DNA of 64,000 bases from Candidatus Eremiobacterota bacterium (GCA_031082125.1 JAVHLM010000002.1:124001-188000); one strand, 5' to 3'; positions 33,937 through 42,460 are shown, counted from the first letter of the stretch. Numbers and translations are program-made. Notes: generated from the letters alone by a model not told the origin.

Positions 33937-36417
33937 TTACTTTCCTGAAAAGCCGATGCTGCAGAGAAGCTCGTCACAAAGCGATTGGTGACACTCATGT
34001 GGGGGCATTGATTTGACTCCCTTTTCATATATCAAGAAAGGTGTACCCTCTGAGTAGGCGCCGAAGGTGAAGGTAAGGTTGTGAGGAGCTTCACCTTTGA
34101 TGGTGAGGGTCATCAGGTTGTGCAGAATGTGAAGGTGATGGGCTTCACAGACTACGATGAGATTCCAGGGGTCATCGGTGCCGCCCTGGGAGCGCCTTAT
34201 GATATGATGGACATGGAGATTCCGGCGGCATCGGCAGCCGGGAACCTGGCAGCGGAACCGGTCGCGCTTGAGGATCCTGTGATGATGGGCAGCTTTCTGG
34301 AAATGCCCTTCAGTGGAGAGATAGTCTGCGAGGAGGGCGGCAAGGAATCTTTCATCAGCGGAAACCCCTTCCTGGGCATCATCGGTGGTGACGGCGGCTT
34401 CTGAGTGCTCCTGAGAAGCAAGAAAGGCCAGGTTGGCGGTGTTCCAGAGCTCATGGAGCTCCCACGGCAGATAGAACTTGACTATCATCGAGCCCGAGGT
34501 GCTCCTGGAGGTGCTCCCTCCCTGGAGGATGTCCCTGAGAAAGGTTTCCTCGGGAGACTCTCCCGGGGGGAGGGTGCAGAGATGCCGGGCCTGCCTGAGG
34601 GCCTCATGACCCTCACAGAGGGAATCTGTCCCGCAGGTGCAGGGTGTGGTTCCGGTATCGAGTCCGTGACGCGCACACAGGGAAGAAAAATTTTCAACTA
34701 CCATTGAGCTCTCAGCGGCACGCAGCTCATTGACATCGCTGAAATGTCTCCAGGGCTTCTCAAATCGCCTGTCGCGGAATTCCAGGGAGGCCTCGTCGTC
34801 CTCTGTCAGGGGCCATGAAGGGGCGAGGGAGGGGCCTGCATACCACGATCCAGTCCTGATGATGTCCTGAACTTCTTCAGGCAGGCGGTGAAACCTCTCA
34901 TCGGTGAAGTAACGGAAGCCGGGGAGAAGGGTGTAATTCACCGGGACAAAGCAGTCATACTCCTTGATCCTGGCGATGCGCCCCGCCTCTTCCCTGAGGT
35001 CCGCCGTGGGGACGCTCGCGGCATAGGCAATCCATTGAGCTTCGTTTTTTGAGTCAACCAGGGGGAGTATAAGGCGGGCCTGCTCCCTGGTGATGATGCC
35101 TTTCTTGAAAGCATCCTCTGTGAGAGGCCTGCGGCGCAAGCTCTCGGCAAGCCTTATGAACTGGCGGGTCTGGGCCCGGGAGAAGCCGCACCTGGTTTCC
35201 GCGTAGTCCTCAACGGAGCTGAACCCGAAACGCTCGTGGAGAAATGCCTCACTCATCCCCCGGAAGAGCATCCCTGTTGCCGCATCAAGCCTCTGGCGTA
35301 TCATCGCTCCTTTGATGAGAACTCTTGCGAGAGATCTTGCAGAGACGACCTCTGGGCCGGTACCTGAAGCAGCACTATCGCCATCAAGCCACGAGGGGAA
35401 AAAGATGTCCCACGGCGATTCCCAGGGGTCATTGCTGCCACTCGCCTGATCAGGAGCACCCATCTCCCGGAGAAGCTCCTCATCGCTCCCGCGGCATTCC
35501 CTCTCCCTCCGCGATAAAAATGGCTCACGGTAAAAGAGAGGGAGTGCTCCTTTCCCATCGATGGCTGTCGCCTGCAGGGCGCTTTTCCCGGAGGCCAGGA
35601 AGTTCCCGAGAAGCGCTTCGACAAAATCTGCAAGAGGCCCGTCGTAGTGCTCCTTGTCCCTGTAGAAGGTGAGGGCGAAATCCCATGTGAGGGCAAGAGA
35701 CGGTGACACCCTGAAATGCATCATCAGGCCCTCAGCACAGTCGCCGCCGCCGCGCTCCTCCCCTACGGCAGGCTCCATCTCCCCGGCAAGCGCCTTTTTT
35801 ACCTCTCTCTCAACGCCGCTCACTGTCATGCGCTGCGCCTTTTCAAGCCACTCCGCCTCGTTTTCAGGCGTGATGATCCTGGAGAGATGCCTCAGGGAGC
35901 TTTTGACTATTTTTCCCTGCAGATATGCCTCCCGGGTGAGGGGAAGTCTGCTCAGCAGTTCATAGTTGTGCATCAGCTCAGACGCCCTGCGCGCCGACAT
36001 CGAGAGATGCTCCACGGCAAAAGACGCCATGGAGCGGTAGCCAAGATGATCAACTCCTTTCGTTTTGAGAGTGACGAGAAGGCCGCCCAGAACAAGGTCA
36101 AGGGCGAGGCGGCCCCGGATTGCCTTGCAGAGAGTGAAATCCATCCGGGAAGCCCGATCATCCCTGTCGATGAGCGAGGGGAGGGGTCCCCAGGTGAAGC
36201 CCTCCGTGAGCTTCTCCACTTCAGGGAGAAGGCCGTCAATCGCAATCTTCACCATGCGCTCCGCCTTATGATAGGCCTCGGCGGGGAGCTCATAAGGCTC
36301 AGGGAGGAGGAGCATATCTTCGTAATCCTGCGAAGAGAAAGAATCATTGAGGTGAAGAAGCTCTTCTTCATCGGGAAGGAAAAGTGTGTGAGTTTGGCAG
36401 AGTCCAAATGTATCCAT
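33937..36417 (-). CDS. HNH endonuclease-domain protein with duplicated DUF222-like module
   Basis: 826 residues. The region about 95-330 and the region about 420-700 are related, both containing a helical segment (ARRASELMHNYELLSRLPL versus ARAQTRQFIRLAESLRRRPL, then LTREAYLQGKI versus LTEDAFKKGII) and a later strand/helix block. Only the second copy continues into an HNH nuclease motif near residue 735: RFRCQVPGC, LHVHHIIRRSQGG and NLIVVCEAHH. The equivalent place in the first copy is degenerate. This looks like an internal tandem duplication of a 13E12-type HNH protein that has lost one nuclease site. Target and role (mobile element, defence or repair) are unclear. No ribosome-binding site precedes the ATG; see the promoter entry. 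Confidence 0.82.
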   Translation of the reverse strand: MDTFGLCQTHTLFLPDEEELLHLNDSFSSQDYEDMLLLPEPYELPAEAYHKAERMVKIAIDGLLPEVEKLTEGFTWGPLPSLIDRDDRASRMDFTLCKAIRGRLALDLVLGGLLVTLKTKGVDHLGYRSMASFAVEHLSMSARRASELMHNYELLSRLPLTREAYLQGKIVKSSLRHLSRIITPENEAEWLEKAQRMTVSGVEREVKKALAGEMEPAVGEERGGGDCAEGLMMHFRVSPSLALTWDFALTFYRDKEHYDGPLADFVEALLGNFLASGKSALQATAIDGKGALPLFYREPFLSRRERECRGSDEELLREMGAPDQASGSNDPWESPWDIFFPSWLDGDSAASGTGPEVVSARSLARVLIKGAMIRQRLDAATGMLFRGMSEAFLHERFGFSSVEDYAETRCGFSRAQTRQFIRLAESLRRRPLTEDAFKKGIITREQARLILPLVDSKNEAQWIAYAASVPTADLREEAGRIARIKEYDCFVPVNYTLLPGFRYFTDERFHRLPEEVQDIIRTGSWYAGPSLAPSWPLTEDDEASLEFRDRRFEKPWRHFSDVNELRAAESSMVVENFSSLCARHGLDTGTTPCTCGTDSLCEGHEALRQARHLCTLPPGESPEETFLRDILQGGSTSRSTSGSMIVKFYLPWELHELWNTANLAFLASQEHSEAAVTTDDAQEGVSADERFLAALLADYLSTEGHFQKAAHHHRILKRDRFRCQVPGCRCRRNLHVHHIIRRSQGGTDDPWNLIVVCEAHHLHILHNLMTLTIKGEAPHNLTFTFGAYSEGTPFLIYEKGVKSMPPHECHQSLCDELLCSIGFSGK

Positions 36418-36423
36418 AAAACT

Positions 36424-36452
36424 ATTATAGCATATGAGAATGGAAAAATCAA
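36424..36452 (-). promoter_or_regulatory. Promoter giving a probable leaderless HNH mRNA
   Basis: On the minus strand TTGATT (36452-36447), a 17-base spacer and TGCTATAAT with a perfect -10 box (36429-36424). Only six bases (AGTTTT) separate the -10 box from the ATG at 36417, so transcription should begin at or very near the A of the start codon. Confidence 0.6.
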
Positions 36453-36851
36453 AGAGAGCACCCCTTAAAAAGCTTATAGCAAAAAGGTTTTTAAGGCATC
36501 ATAGGATGCCCTCCAGAAGGTTCTCAATGGATGAAAAGGTCAAAAATGACTCTGAATGCCTCCAGACAATTTTCTAGAGGTCTTTTTTTGCACTCCTGGC
36601 CATTTTTTATAAGGGTCTGGCATTTTTGCTGAGGATTTCAGATTTAGAAAATATTTTCATGAAGGTGCGGGACAGGAGAATGGCCATATCAGGTGAGAAA
36701 ATCAGATTTTGGGCAAGGATTATTGCTCTGGTGCAGGGAAAAGTTTGAAAAGGAGATTCAATAACGAAATTGCAGGTTTTGGTTTTCCTGCATAATGGGA
36801 TGCAGTTCATTATTGTGCTATAATATTCAGTAGACAGAGAAAGGAGGCCTT
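36453..36851. other. AT-rich intergenic region between the HNH and pilin genes
   Basis: About 400 bases with no convincing gene. It holds a GGCATC-ATAG-GATGCC inverted repeat (36495-36510) and long A/T runs. Base composition is clearly lower in GC than the flanks. The right end carries the promoter for the pilin-like genes. Confidence 0.6.
36816..36824 (+). promoter_or_regulatory. Extended -10 promoter for the pilin-like genes
   Basis: TGC followed by TATAAT (36819-36824). AAGGAGG and a TTG start at 36852 follow at good distances. No strong -35 is seen. Confidence 0.5.
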
Positions 36852-37253
36852 TTGAGGGTGAGAGGAAGACGCCGGGGCATAGCACTTCTCACCTCCCTCC
36901 TCATCCTTGTCTTTCTTTTTCTCCTGGGCCTCACCTTCAGGTTCGCCTGTGATCAGAACCTGATCTTCTCTGCCGACGTGGCGAGGCGGATTCAGCTCCA
37001 GTATCTTGCCGAGGCTGGAATCGAATACTGGTATTCCCAGAGAACCGTGTGGACAGGCGGCATCCCCCCCATGAATTACTGTGAATTCACCATGCCGCAG
37101 GGGTATGTGCTGATATCCATATTTACCAACCCCGCGGGGGGGGGCTATGTCATCATTTCAATGGCAAAGTTCCAGAAAACGGACAGCAGTTCCGTGATAA
37201 TAACGGCCCACATGAGCGCCGCGGGAGACCTTCAGATTTACCAGATAGAGTGA
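36852..37253 (+). CDS. PilX-like minor pilin/pseudopilin
   Basis: 133 residues. A basic lead (RGRRRG) is followed by a hydrophobic N-terminal helix (GIALLTSLLILVFLFLLG) and then YLAEAGIEYWY, a pattern typical of PilX N-terminal domains (no Glu at position 5, AEAGI after the helix). The rest is a short beta-like region. It is likely an exported type IV pilus or secretion-system minor pilin. The start is TTG after AAGGAGG; a GTG at 36858 is also possible. First of three pilin-like genes in the same direction; assembly ATPase and prepilin peptidase genes are not in this window. Confidence 0.75.
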   Translation: MRVRGRRRGIALLTSLLILVFLFLLGLTFRFACDQNLIFSADVARRIQLQYLAEAGIEYWYSQRTVWTGGIPPMNYCEFTMPQGYVLISIFTNPAGGGYVIISMAKFQKTDSSSVIITAHMSAAGDLQIYQIE

Positions 37254-37268
37254 GGCAATGAAAAAAAG

Positions 37269-37700
37269 ATGATTTCCATGATCTGCCCGGGCAGGCGGTA
37301 TAGAAGGAAAAATCTGGCTTTCAGCCTGATAGAGGTCATGATTGCCATGGTGATTTTCACTGTAGGCATTATCGCGGTGATGTACCTTTTCCCCCTGGGG
37401 GCAAGAACCATAGGCAAGGCCAAGGAAGTGACGGCCGCGTCCTTTCTCGGACAGGCCAAGATGGAGGAGGTGCTTCTTCTCCCCGCGGATCAGATGCCTT
37501 CTCTTTCGGAAGGGGATTTCGGCCCCGAGTACCCCTTGCTTTATTTCAGGGTCCAGACGGTAAGCCCTTATAGCGGCAAAGATTCCCTCGTGTATGTCTC
37601 TGTTGACGTGGAAAAATACCTGGTATCGGGGAGCAGGAGCAGCATATACCACCTGGAGACCCTAAAATGCTTGGGAGGCGCTGTTGAAACGAACTGGTAA
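37269..37700 (+). CDS. PilV-like prepilin (N-methylation/cleavage domain)
   Basis: 143 residues. The prepilin site is clear: AFSLIEVMIAMVIFTVGII, with Glu at position 5 of the mature helix if cleaved before Phe. It resembles PilV-type minor pilins. The mature C-terminal part is beta-rich. An ATG at 37258 is followed by AAAAAAAGATGA, a seven-A run, and that frame ends at once; one extra A would join it to this gene as MKKKMISM, so the real start is uncertain. It overlaps the next gene by 17 bases. Confidence 0.85.
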   Translation: MISMICPGRRYRRKNLAFSLIEVMIAMVIFTVGIIAVMYLFPLGARTIGKAKEVTAASFLGQAKMEEVLLLPADQMPSLSEGDFGPEYPLLYFRVQTVSPYSGKDSLVYVSVDVEKYLVSGSRSSIYHLETLKCLGGAVETNW

Positions 37701-38289
37701 AGAATCTCACCGAGGGGTATCGCTCTCCGAGGTCATTGTGGCCTGCGCCATCCTTGTGGTTTTCATGGCGGCATGCTATTCGCTTGTCACCAGGGCCCTG
37801 CGCACTTTCCGCTTCGGCGACGTGAGAAGCAGCATCCTGTCAGAATTGAGGACCACGCTCTATCTCCTTACCCGTGACTTAAAGGAAGGCTCCACCCTGG
37901 TGCTGCCCTTCTCAGACCAGATACTTGAGGCTCCCGGGGGGCTGATGACGAATTATATCACGGTGGAATCAATCCGTGCTGATAACGGGGGATATGCCCG
38001 GCGCATATACAGTTACCGTTATGACAATGCCCGGCGCACCATTGAGAGAATTCTCTATGATCCCGGCAGTGTTGATACTTCCGTTGACAGCAGCATGTGG
38101 ACCGTGGCCGACACGAAAGTAGTGGCGAAGAACGTAAGCGCCTGCACCTTTGTATGGGAGAATTCCACCTATCCCCAGTGTATCCGGGTCAACCTGTCGC
38201 TCCCTGACGAGCAGGGCTCACCGGGCTCTGGCATGGCGCTCTGGACAAGGGTAACCATGAGAAAATACTCGGCGGTCATGGGGCCATGA
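37684..38289 (+). CDS. PilW-like prepilin (N-methylation/cleavage domain)
   Basis: 201 residues. The prepilin-type N-terminus GVSLSEVIVACAILVVFMA has Glu at position 5 of the mature helix. A large C-terminal domain with many Tyr/Arg and beta-like strands (LYLLTRDLKEGSTL and YSYRYDNARRTIERIL) fits PilW/GspJ-type minor pilins. The start is TTG after GGGAGGC. It overlaps pilV-like by 17 bases and the convergent exported gene by 14 bases. Confidence 0.85.
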   Translation: MKRTGKESHRGVSLSEVIVACAILVVFMAACYSLVTRALRTFRFGDVRSSILSELRTTLYLLTRDLKEGSTLVLPFSDQILEAPGGLMTNYITVESIRADNGGYARRIYSYRYDNARRTIERILYDPGSVDTSVDSSMWTVADTKVVAKNVSACTFVWENSTYPQCIRVNLSLPDEQGSPGSGMALWTRVTMRKYSAVMGP

Positions 38290-39880
38290 CAAGGGGGGCC
38301 GTCGTGAGGGTAAACCCTGAGGTGCCGGTGTTCTTTCTTGTGAGGGCATAGTCATCGAGAGTGAGATCCTTCGGCTTGCTGAAAGTCACTGTGCCGTAAA
38401 TGGCCCGAATCGTCTGGAGGCTGTCCCTTTCGAAGACCCGGTAGAAAGTTCTGTCCTTTACCTCCTTGGCGCTGTGGCGGGAAAAAAGATAGTTTTTCAC
38501 TGGTTCATGGAAGCCCGCGCATTTCACTGTCTGGGACGGCAGCGCCGTATCCCGGTATATTACTGAAAGTGATACATTCTCTATAAAGAGGCGCTCTTTC
38601 GGTGTGTTATACTGGTTGGTGAGCACAAGCTCCACCCACAGGGAGTTCCCTGACGGCGCAAGGCGCCCGTCGCCCATCCTTGCCACCTCCGAGGTCTTGG
38701 CTCTCATAGAAGAATTATAGTTATAAGCGATAAGCCTTACCGAGCAGTCGTTGGCCTGCTCCTGGGGGACATAGCCTGCACCTTTCCTTGTATAGGTCAT
38801 GGGACTTTCCCTGAAGCACTTCATGAGCTCTCCCAGTGCGGAAAGCTGTGCATCATAGTCTGTCGGCGGCGCTGTTGCCGAGAGAGCGCCAAAGGTCTGG
38901 GGATCTGTCCAGAGTGCCGTATATGAGTCTCTTGCCATGGCGTCGCAGAGGACCGGTGACGCCTGGAGGCCCCCGCCAAGGGCGTAGGGATAGACTGCGA
39001 GGTCGCAGGTTTTTATGAGACCCGCGGTAAAGGGGTATCCCTTAGCCTTGGCTGCCACGGCAGCCTTCACCTCGGCTTCCGACGAGCCGGCGGGGAGGGG
39101 GGGGACAAGATGGCAGAACATGCTCTGGTTGCCATCGTCATCACCGGAGCTGAGCCATCTGTCAAACTCCTCCATGGTGCTCACCGGAGTATCGTTGGCG
39201 CCGTTGTTCCTGTATTTCAGCTGGCCGTTCTTCTGGTCAAAGGCGGTATCCATGGCCTGCAGGTTCGAGGGAAGGAGCGTCACTCCCCAGGACTGGGTCT
39301 GGCTCAGCAGTTCCGCGTCGAGCATTCCGTCGGGGCTGGGGCCTGCCAGAGAGCGGTTGCCGTTATTGAGGCACGGCACGTATTGGGATTTCTGAATCAG
39401 CTGAGGATTCTCGCTGATAATGTAAGGGATCCCATTGATAGGAGGTGAAGCGCTGTTCGCGGCGAAGCCCTTGGTGCCCACGGGAACCAGGACGAGATCG
39501 CCGCTTCCCCCCTGCCAGGTGAAGCCCTGGAGATAGGCAGTGTTCTGGGTGCTGCTCGCAAGCGTCTCGTTTCTTGTGAGAATCCATGACCGCAGGTTGA
39601 GGAAAGTCCCGTAATCTGCGAGGAGCATATATTTATAACCATAGGTTGAATAGTAGCTGGTGGGATAGGTGGAGGGAGGGCATGCCGCGTCAATGAGGTT
39701 GCCCACCCCCGATACTCTTGTCCTGAGGGGAGAGAAACTCCCCTTGATTATCGTGATGGCGGAGCCGGTATCCCATCTGGTCCATTTATCCGATTCCCGC
39801 GTTCCTGAAAGGGGAAAGGCAGGATTTTCCAGGCAGAGCAGGAGGACCAGAGAGATAAGAAAGTATCCCTTGTGCTTCAA
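38276..39880 (-). CDS. Exported protein of unknown function, next to minor pilins
   Basis: 534 residues with a signal peptide (YFLISLVLLLCLENPAFPLS). The mature region is rich in Ser, Thr, Tyr and Gly with few charged clusters, and includes several Cys (LIDAACPP, FCHLVPPLP, TCDLAVYP, CAGFHEP). No known domain recognised. It could be a surface, pilus-tip or extracellular structural protein; its place beside three minor-pilin genes in convergent orientation is the only hint. The start is TTG after GGGAG. Its own promoter is predicted at 39916-39945. Confidence 0.72.
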   Translation of the reverse strand: MKHKGYFLISLVLLLCLENPAFPLSGTRESDKWTRWDTGSAITIIKGSFSPLRTRVSGVGNLIDAACPPSTYPTSYYSTYGYKYMLLADYGTFLNLRSWILTRNETLASSTQNTAYLQGFTWQGGSGDLVLVPVGTKGFAANSASPPINGIPYIISENPQLIQKSQYVPCLNNGNRSLAGPSPDGMLDAELLSQTQSWGVTLLPSNLQAMDTAFDQKNGQLKYRNNGANDTPVSTMEEFDRWLSSGDDDGNQSMFCHLVPPLPAGSSEAEVKAAVAAKAKGYPFTAGLIKTCDLAVYPYALGGGLQASPVLCDAMARDSYTALWTDPQTFGALSATAPPTDYDAQLSALGELMKCFRESPMTYTRKGAGYVPQEQANDCSVRLIAYNYNSSMRAKTSEVARMGDGRLAPSGNSLWVELVLTNQYNTPKERLFIENVSLSVIYRDTALPSQTVKCAGFHEPVKNYLFSRHSAKEVKDRTFYRVFERDSLQTIRAIYGTVTFSKPKDLTLDDYALTRKNTGTSGFTLTTAPLVMAP

Positions 39881-39915
39881 GAAAATTCTCCCTTGTTCGA
39901 GGTAGTATACTTTAC

Positions 39916-39945
39916 ATTATATACCAAATGAAAGACAATGCACAA
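39916..39945 (-). promoter_or_regulatory. Promoter for the exported protein at 38276-39880
   Basis: On the minus strand TTGTGC (39945-39940), an 18-base spacer and TATAAT (39921-39916). Transcription would start near 39909, about 29 bases before the TTG start. Confidence 0.5.
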
Positions 39946-40026
39946 TCGTCCGGAAGATCGATAAAGTGCCGACACCATGAGGAGCGCTTCGGCAGTATGC
40001 CATTATAAGGGGAGCGAACTCCTCAT

Positions 40027-40221
40027 CTACCCTTCTTTTCTCTCCACGCCGAGCCTGTCGAAATCCCGGTCGCAGGAATAAACAGTGGCTATCCCGTGGT
40101 GGCGCATGAACGCCGCGTGGTAGGCGTCGGCAAAGCCCACGTTTTTCTCAGCGAAATCCGCGAGGGCTTCCAGAAGCATGGCCTTGTTTGCCACCCTGAG
40201 GCCCTTCAGGGAGAGGGAGGC
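40027..40221 (-). pseudogene. VapC-like PIN-toxin C-terminal remnant
   Basis: About 64 codons without a plausible own start, lying in the same frame as, and directly after the TGA stop of, the small gene at 40222-40425. The translation includes LKGLRVANKAMLLEALADF and then FADAYHAAFM and VYSCDRDFDRLGV, matching the C-terminal acidic and DRDFDRL motifs of VapC ribonucleases. The N-terminal half of the PIN domain, with the first catalytic Asp, is missing, so no active toxin is expected. Confidence 0.72.
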
Positions 40222-40425
40222 TCAGCTCATGAAGGGGCTGGGGTAGCCGGCGCACCTGGTGAAGATGGTGAGAAGCTTTTTGGCGGTGATCCTCCTCTTG
40301 GAGCTCCTTTCGAGCTTCTCCTCCAGGGCTTTCGCCTCTTCAGATGAGAGAGGGAGCTTGCCGTCCAGGTAGCAGGCGTACTTCTCTATAAGGTTCAGCG
40401 TTACTCGTGATTTTATGTCTGCCAT
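40222..40425 (-). CDS. Small antitoxin-like protein next to VapC remnant
   Basis: 67 residues beginning MADIKSRVTLNLIEKYACYL, with a Lys/Arg-rich C-terminal half (LERSSKRRITAKKLLTIF). Position directly before the PIN fragment suggests it is, or derives from, the antitoxin, but the sequence is not recognised as a specific VapB class. ATG at 40425 has GAGG eight bases upstream; a GTG at 40434 is in frame. It ends with a TGA that separates it from the in-frame PIN fragment, so it may itself be truncated or fused by deletion. Confidence 0.5.
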   Translation of the reverse strand: MADIKSRVTLNLIEKYACYLDGKLPLSSEEAKALEEKLERSSKRRITAKKLLTIFTRCAGYPSPFMS

Positions 40426-40575
40426 TATGGTCACCTCGCGGGTTGGTATTCATGAAACAAAACAAGATCACAGACCGGAAACTCCAGCCGTAATCCCGCG
40501 TGAAAGGGATTCTCCATCTCATTCCCAAGGTCCTTCTTTCCAGAAAATGATTGATATTTATTGTATTTTTTTCCC

Positions 40576-40604
40576 TTGCCTCTCATGTCCCGGGGCCTTA
40601 TAAT
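40576..40604 (+). promoter_or_regulatory. Promoter for the low-complexity exported protein
   Basis: TTGCCT (40576-40581), a 17-base spacer and TATAAT (40599-40604). Transcription would start near 40611. The leader holds a small hairpin GGGGAT-CCTGTC-ATCCCC (40612-40629) just before the AAGGAGG ribosome-binding site. Confidence 0.55.
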
Positions 40605-40642
40605 AACAGGAGGGGATCCTGTCATCCCCCGAAGGAGGACTC

Positions 40643-42397
40643 ATGAAGATTTCTTACAAAAGCGCTATGACAAAGATCCTGACTGGCCTGCTCGCACTCG
40701 TTGCCCTTGCCACCGGGGCGCTCCCGGCCTTCGGCGGTCCTCGCTCGCGGGCGGAGGGAACCCTGGCGGAGATACGGGCCCTCAGGGATACCATCGTGGA
40801 GGTGGCGAAGGAGGTACAGGAGGGCGACGTGGCAGGGGCCACGGCCAGGGCTAATGAAGTGGTGAAGCTCTGGGACGGCCTCCCCGGGAGAGTGAAGTCC
40901 TTTATAGCGAGAAACCATCCCGATACCGAGGAGAAGATCCATAACCTCCCCGCTGAAGCCGCTGAGCTTGCGGCACTCCGGAGCAATGAGCAACCGGGTG
41001 AGGCGACGGCGTCTTCAACAGAAGGCGGAACAGCGGTATACCCCGCCGGTGCGAGGGTTTACCGGCCTGTCGTAGCCCCCGTGATAGTGGCGACAGCCAC
41101 ACCATATCCTGCGGAGACTTGTTCCACAGGAAGCACCACCACGGCAGTCTATGCCACCCCCGTTCCGCGGCCTGTGGTCTATGCCACCCCTTACCCGGAA
41201 GCGCAGAGCACCACTTCAAGCACTACTTATACCGGCGCCCAGGGAGGTACGGCAACGACGACGGCAACGACAACAGCTGCCGCAGGGCCTTATGCTTACG
41301 GGCAGACGACTACCGGCACGGTGAATGCAACGGGTGCCTATGGGACTACTGTGAACGGGTCCGGCACAGGCGGATATGCCACCAATGGAACTACCACCGT
41401 GGCGGGAGGCGCCGGTCAGGCCACCGTCACGACGCCGGGGAACCAGAGCGCCACCGTGACAGGCGCGGGGGCTGCCGGGAAGACCACCGTGGGGAATACC
41501 ACCTATGCCGGTGGCGCAGGGGCAGTGAACGTGCAGACCTCGACGGGGCAGAATGTGACTGCCGCCGGGGCGGCAAAGGGAAAGAAGACGGTGAGCGGAT
41601 CGACGACCACATACTCCTCGCAGGCAGGGGGAGCCGTCGTCAACAACACGACGGGCGCTTATGCCGCAGGCACCCACAGCGGCAGCGGCTCGGTGACGCA
41701 GAACAGCAACGGCTCCCTGAGCGGGTCGAGAACCTCGTCGAATGAGTGGAATTCCTCACAGGGCGGCGGCTCGTCACAGCACAGCGGGTCATACAGCAAC
41801 GTAGGCTCCGGTTCGGGATCCTATACGGGCTCGACGAGCGTCACCACCGAAAATCAAGGGAGTTATACCAGCAGCACTACATTGAGCCAGGGAACCTCGA
41901 GCTCCACCATCACCAATACCACCACGGGCCAGAGCTACAACGTCGGCGGGCAGCCCGGCACCGGCTCTCAGGCGAAGAGCGCACCGGGAGCGTCATCGGC
42001 ACAGCCCCGGACTTACGGCACCTCCTCTTCGACACAGCCCCGGACCTATGGCGCGTCTTCCTCAACGCAGCCCAGAGCTTACAGTACTTCCTCAACGGCG
42101 CAGCGAACCGCCCGCACCAAGGCTTCAACGCAGGGAGCCGTCTCCTCATCAGGGTTCTCCACGAAGGCCTCGGGCGCTTCGTCGCGCTCCATGAACCTCT
42201 CGCCTTCCTATGGCGACAGCTATGACCTTTTCGGCACCACAGGCCTTGGGGGCGCAAGCCGCTCGCTCACTACGGGCGGGAAATCGGCTCCCACCCTTTC
42301 GGCGCCTTCGCGGAGCGCCCCGTCAATGAACCGGGGCGGCGGTGGCGGCGGTGCCGGGAGCATCGGCGGCGGCGGAGGAGGAGGAAGAAGGAGATAA
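40643..42397 (+). CDS. Exported Gly/Ser/Thr-rich low-complexity protein
   Basis: 584 residues. Signal peptide (LTGLLALVALATGALPAFGG), then a helical region about 36-115 with Glu/Ala heptad-like spacing. A proline-rich segment with repeated VYATPxP follows, then a very long Gly/Ser/Thr/Asn-rich region (about 175-500) with short repeats such as TTxxAGGAG and SGSGSY, and a final Gly-Gly-Gly tail ending in three Arg. It resembles surface or matrix proteins that expose disordered, possibly glycosylated, segments. No enzyme motif. It has its own promoter and AAGGAGG site. Likely secreted or cell-surface. Confidence 0.8.
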   Translation: MKISYKSAMTKILTGLLALVALATGALPAFGGPRSRAEGTLAEIRALRDTIVEVAKEVQEGDVAGATARANEVVKLWDGLPGRVKSFIARNHPDTEEKIHNLPAEAAELAALRSNEQPGEATASSTEGGTAVYPAGARVYRPVVAPVIVATATPYPAETCSTGSTTTAVYATPVPRPVVYATPYPEAQSTTSSTTYTGAQGGTATTTATTTAAAGPYAYGQTTTGTVNATGAYGTTVNGSGTGGYATNGTTTVAGGAGQATVTTPGNQSATVTGAGAAGKTTVGNTTYAGGAGAVNVQTSTGQNVTAAGAAKGKKTVSGSTTTYSSQAGGAVVNNTTGAYAAGTHSGSGSVTQNSNGSLSGSRTSSNEWNSSQGGGSSQHSGSYSNVGSGSGSYTGSTSVTTENQGSYTSSTTLSQGTSSSTITNTTTGQSYNVGGQPGTGSQAKSAPGASSAQPRTYGTSSSTQPRTYGASSSTQPRAYSTSSTAQRTARTKASTQGAVSSSGFSTKASGASSRSMNLSPSYGDSYDLFGTTGLGGASRSLTTGGKSAPTLSAPSRSAPSMNRGGGGGGAGSIGGGGGGGRRR

Positions 42398-42412
42398 TCC
42401 TGGAGGGGAGGG

Positions 42413-42460
42413 GATGATGAATCGGGAGAATGACCTTTTTCATCATCATGGTATGATGAT
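42413..42460. repeat. Three-arm inverted repeat between exported genes
   Basis: GATGATGAA (42413-42421) pairs with TTCATCATC (42439-42447), and ATCATCAT (42442-42449) pairs with ATGATGAT (42453-42460) around GGT. The shared middle arm means the two hairpins exclude each other. It lies between the low-complexity and DA1-like genes and could be a terminator or a regulatory switch. Trinucleotide simplicity weakens the case. Confidence 0.4.

Noticed and set aside
33828-34028. A minus-strand frame of 66 codons after the HNH gene, with a protein-like stretch (NDYYEVKKRVSATKTYIAFT)
   Set aside because: Most of it overlaps the end of the HNH gene in another frame, and there is no ribosome-binding site. 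It may be a remnant, but I could not support it.
36607-36885. A minus-strand frame in the AT-rich region before the pilin genes
   Set aside because: No ribosome-binding site, Cys/Ser/Phe-rich composition with no motif, and it overlaps the pilin promoter and start.
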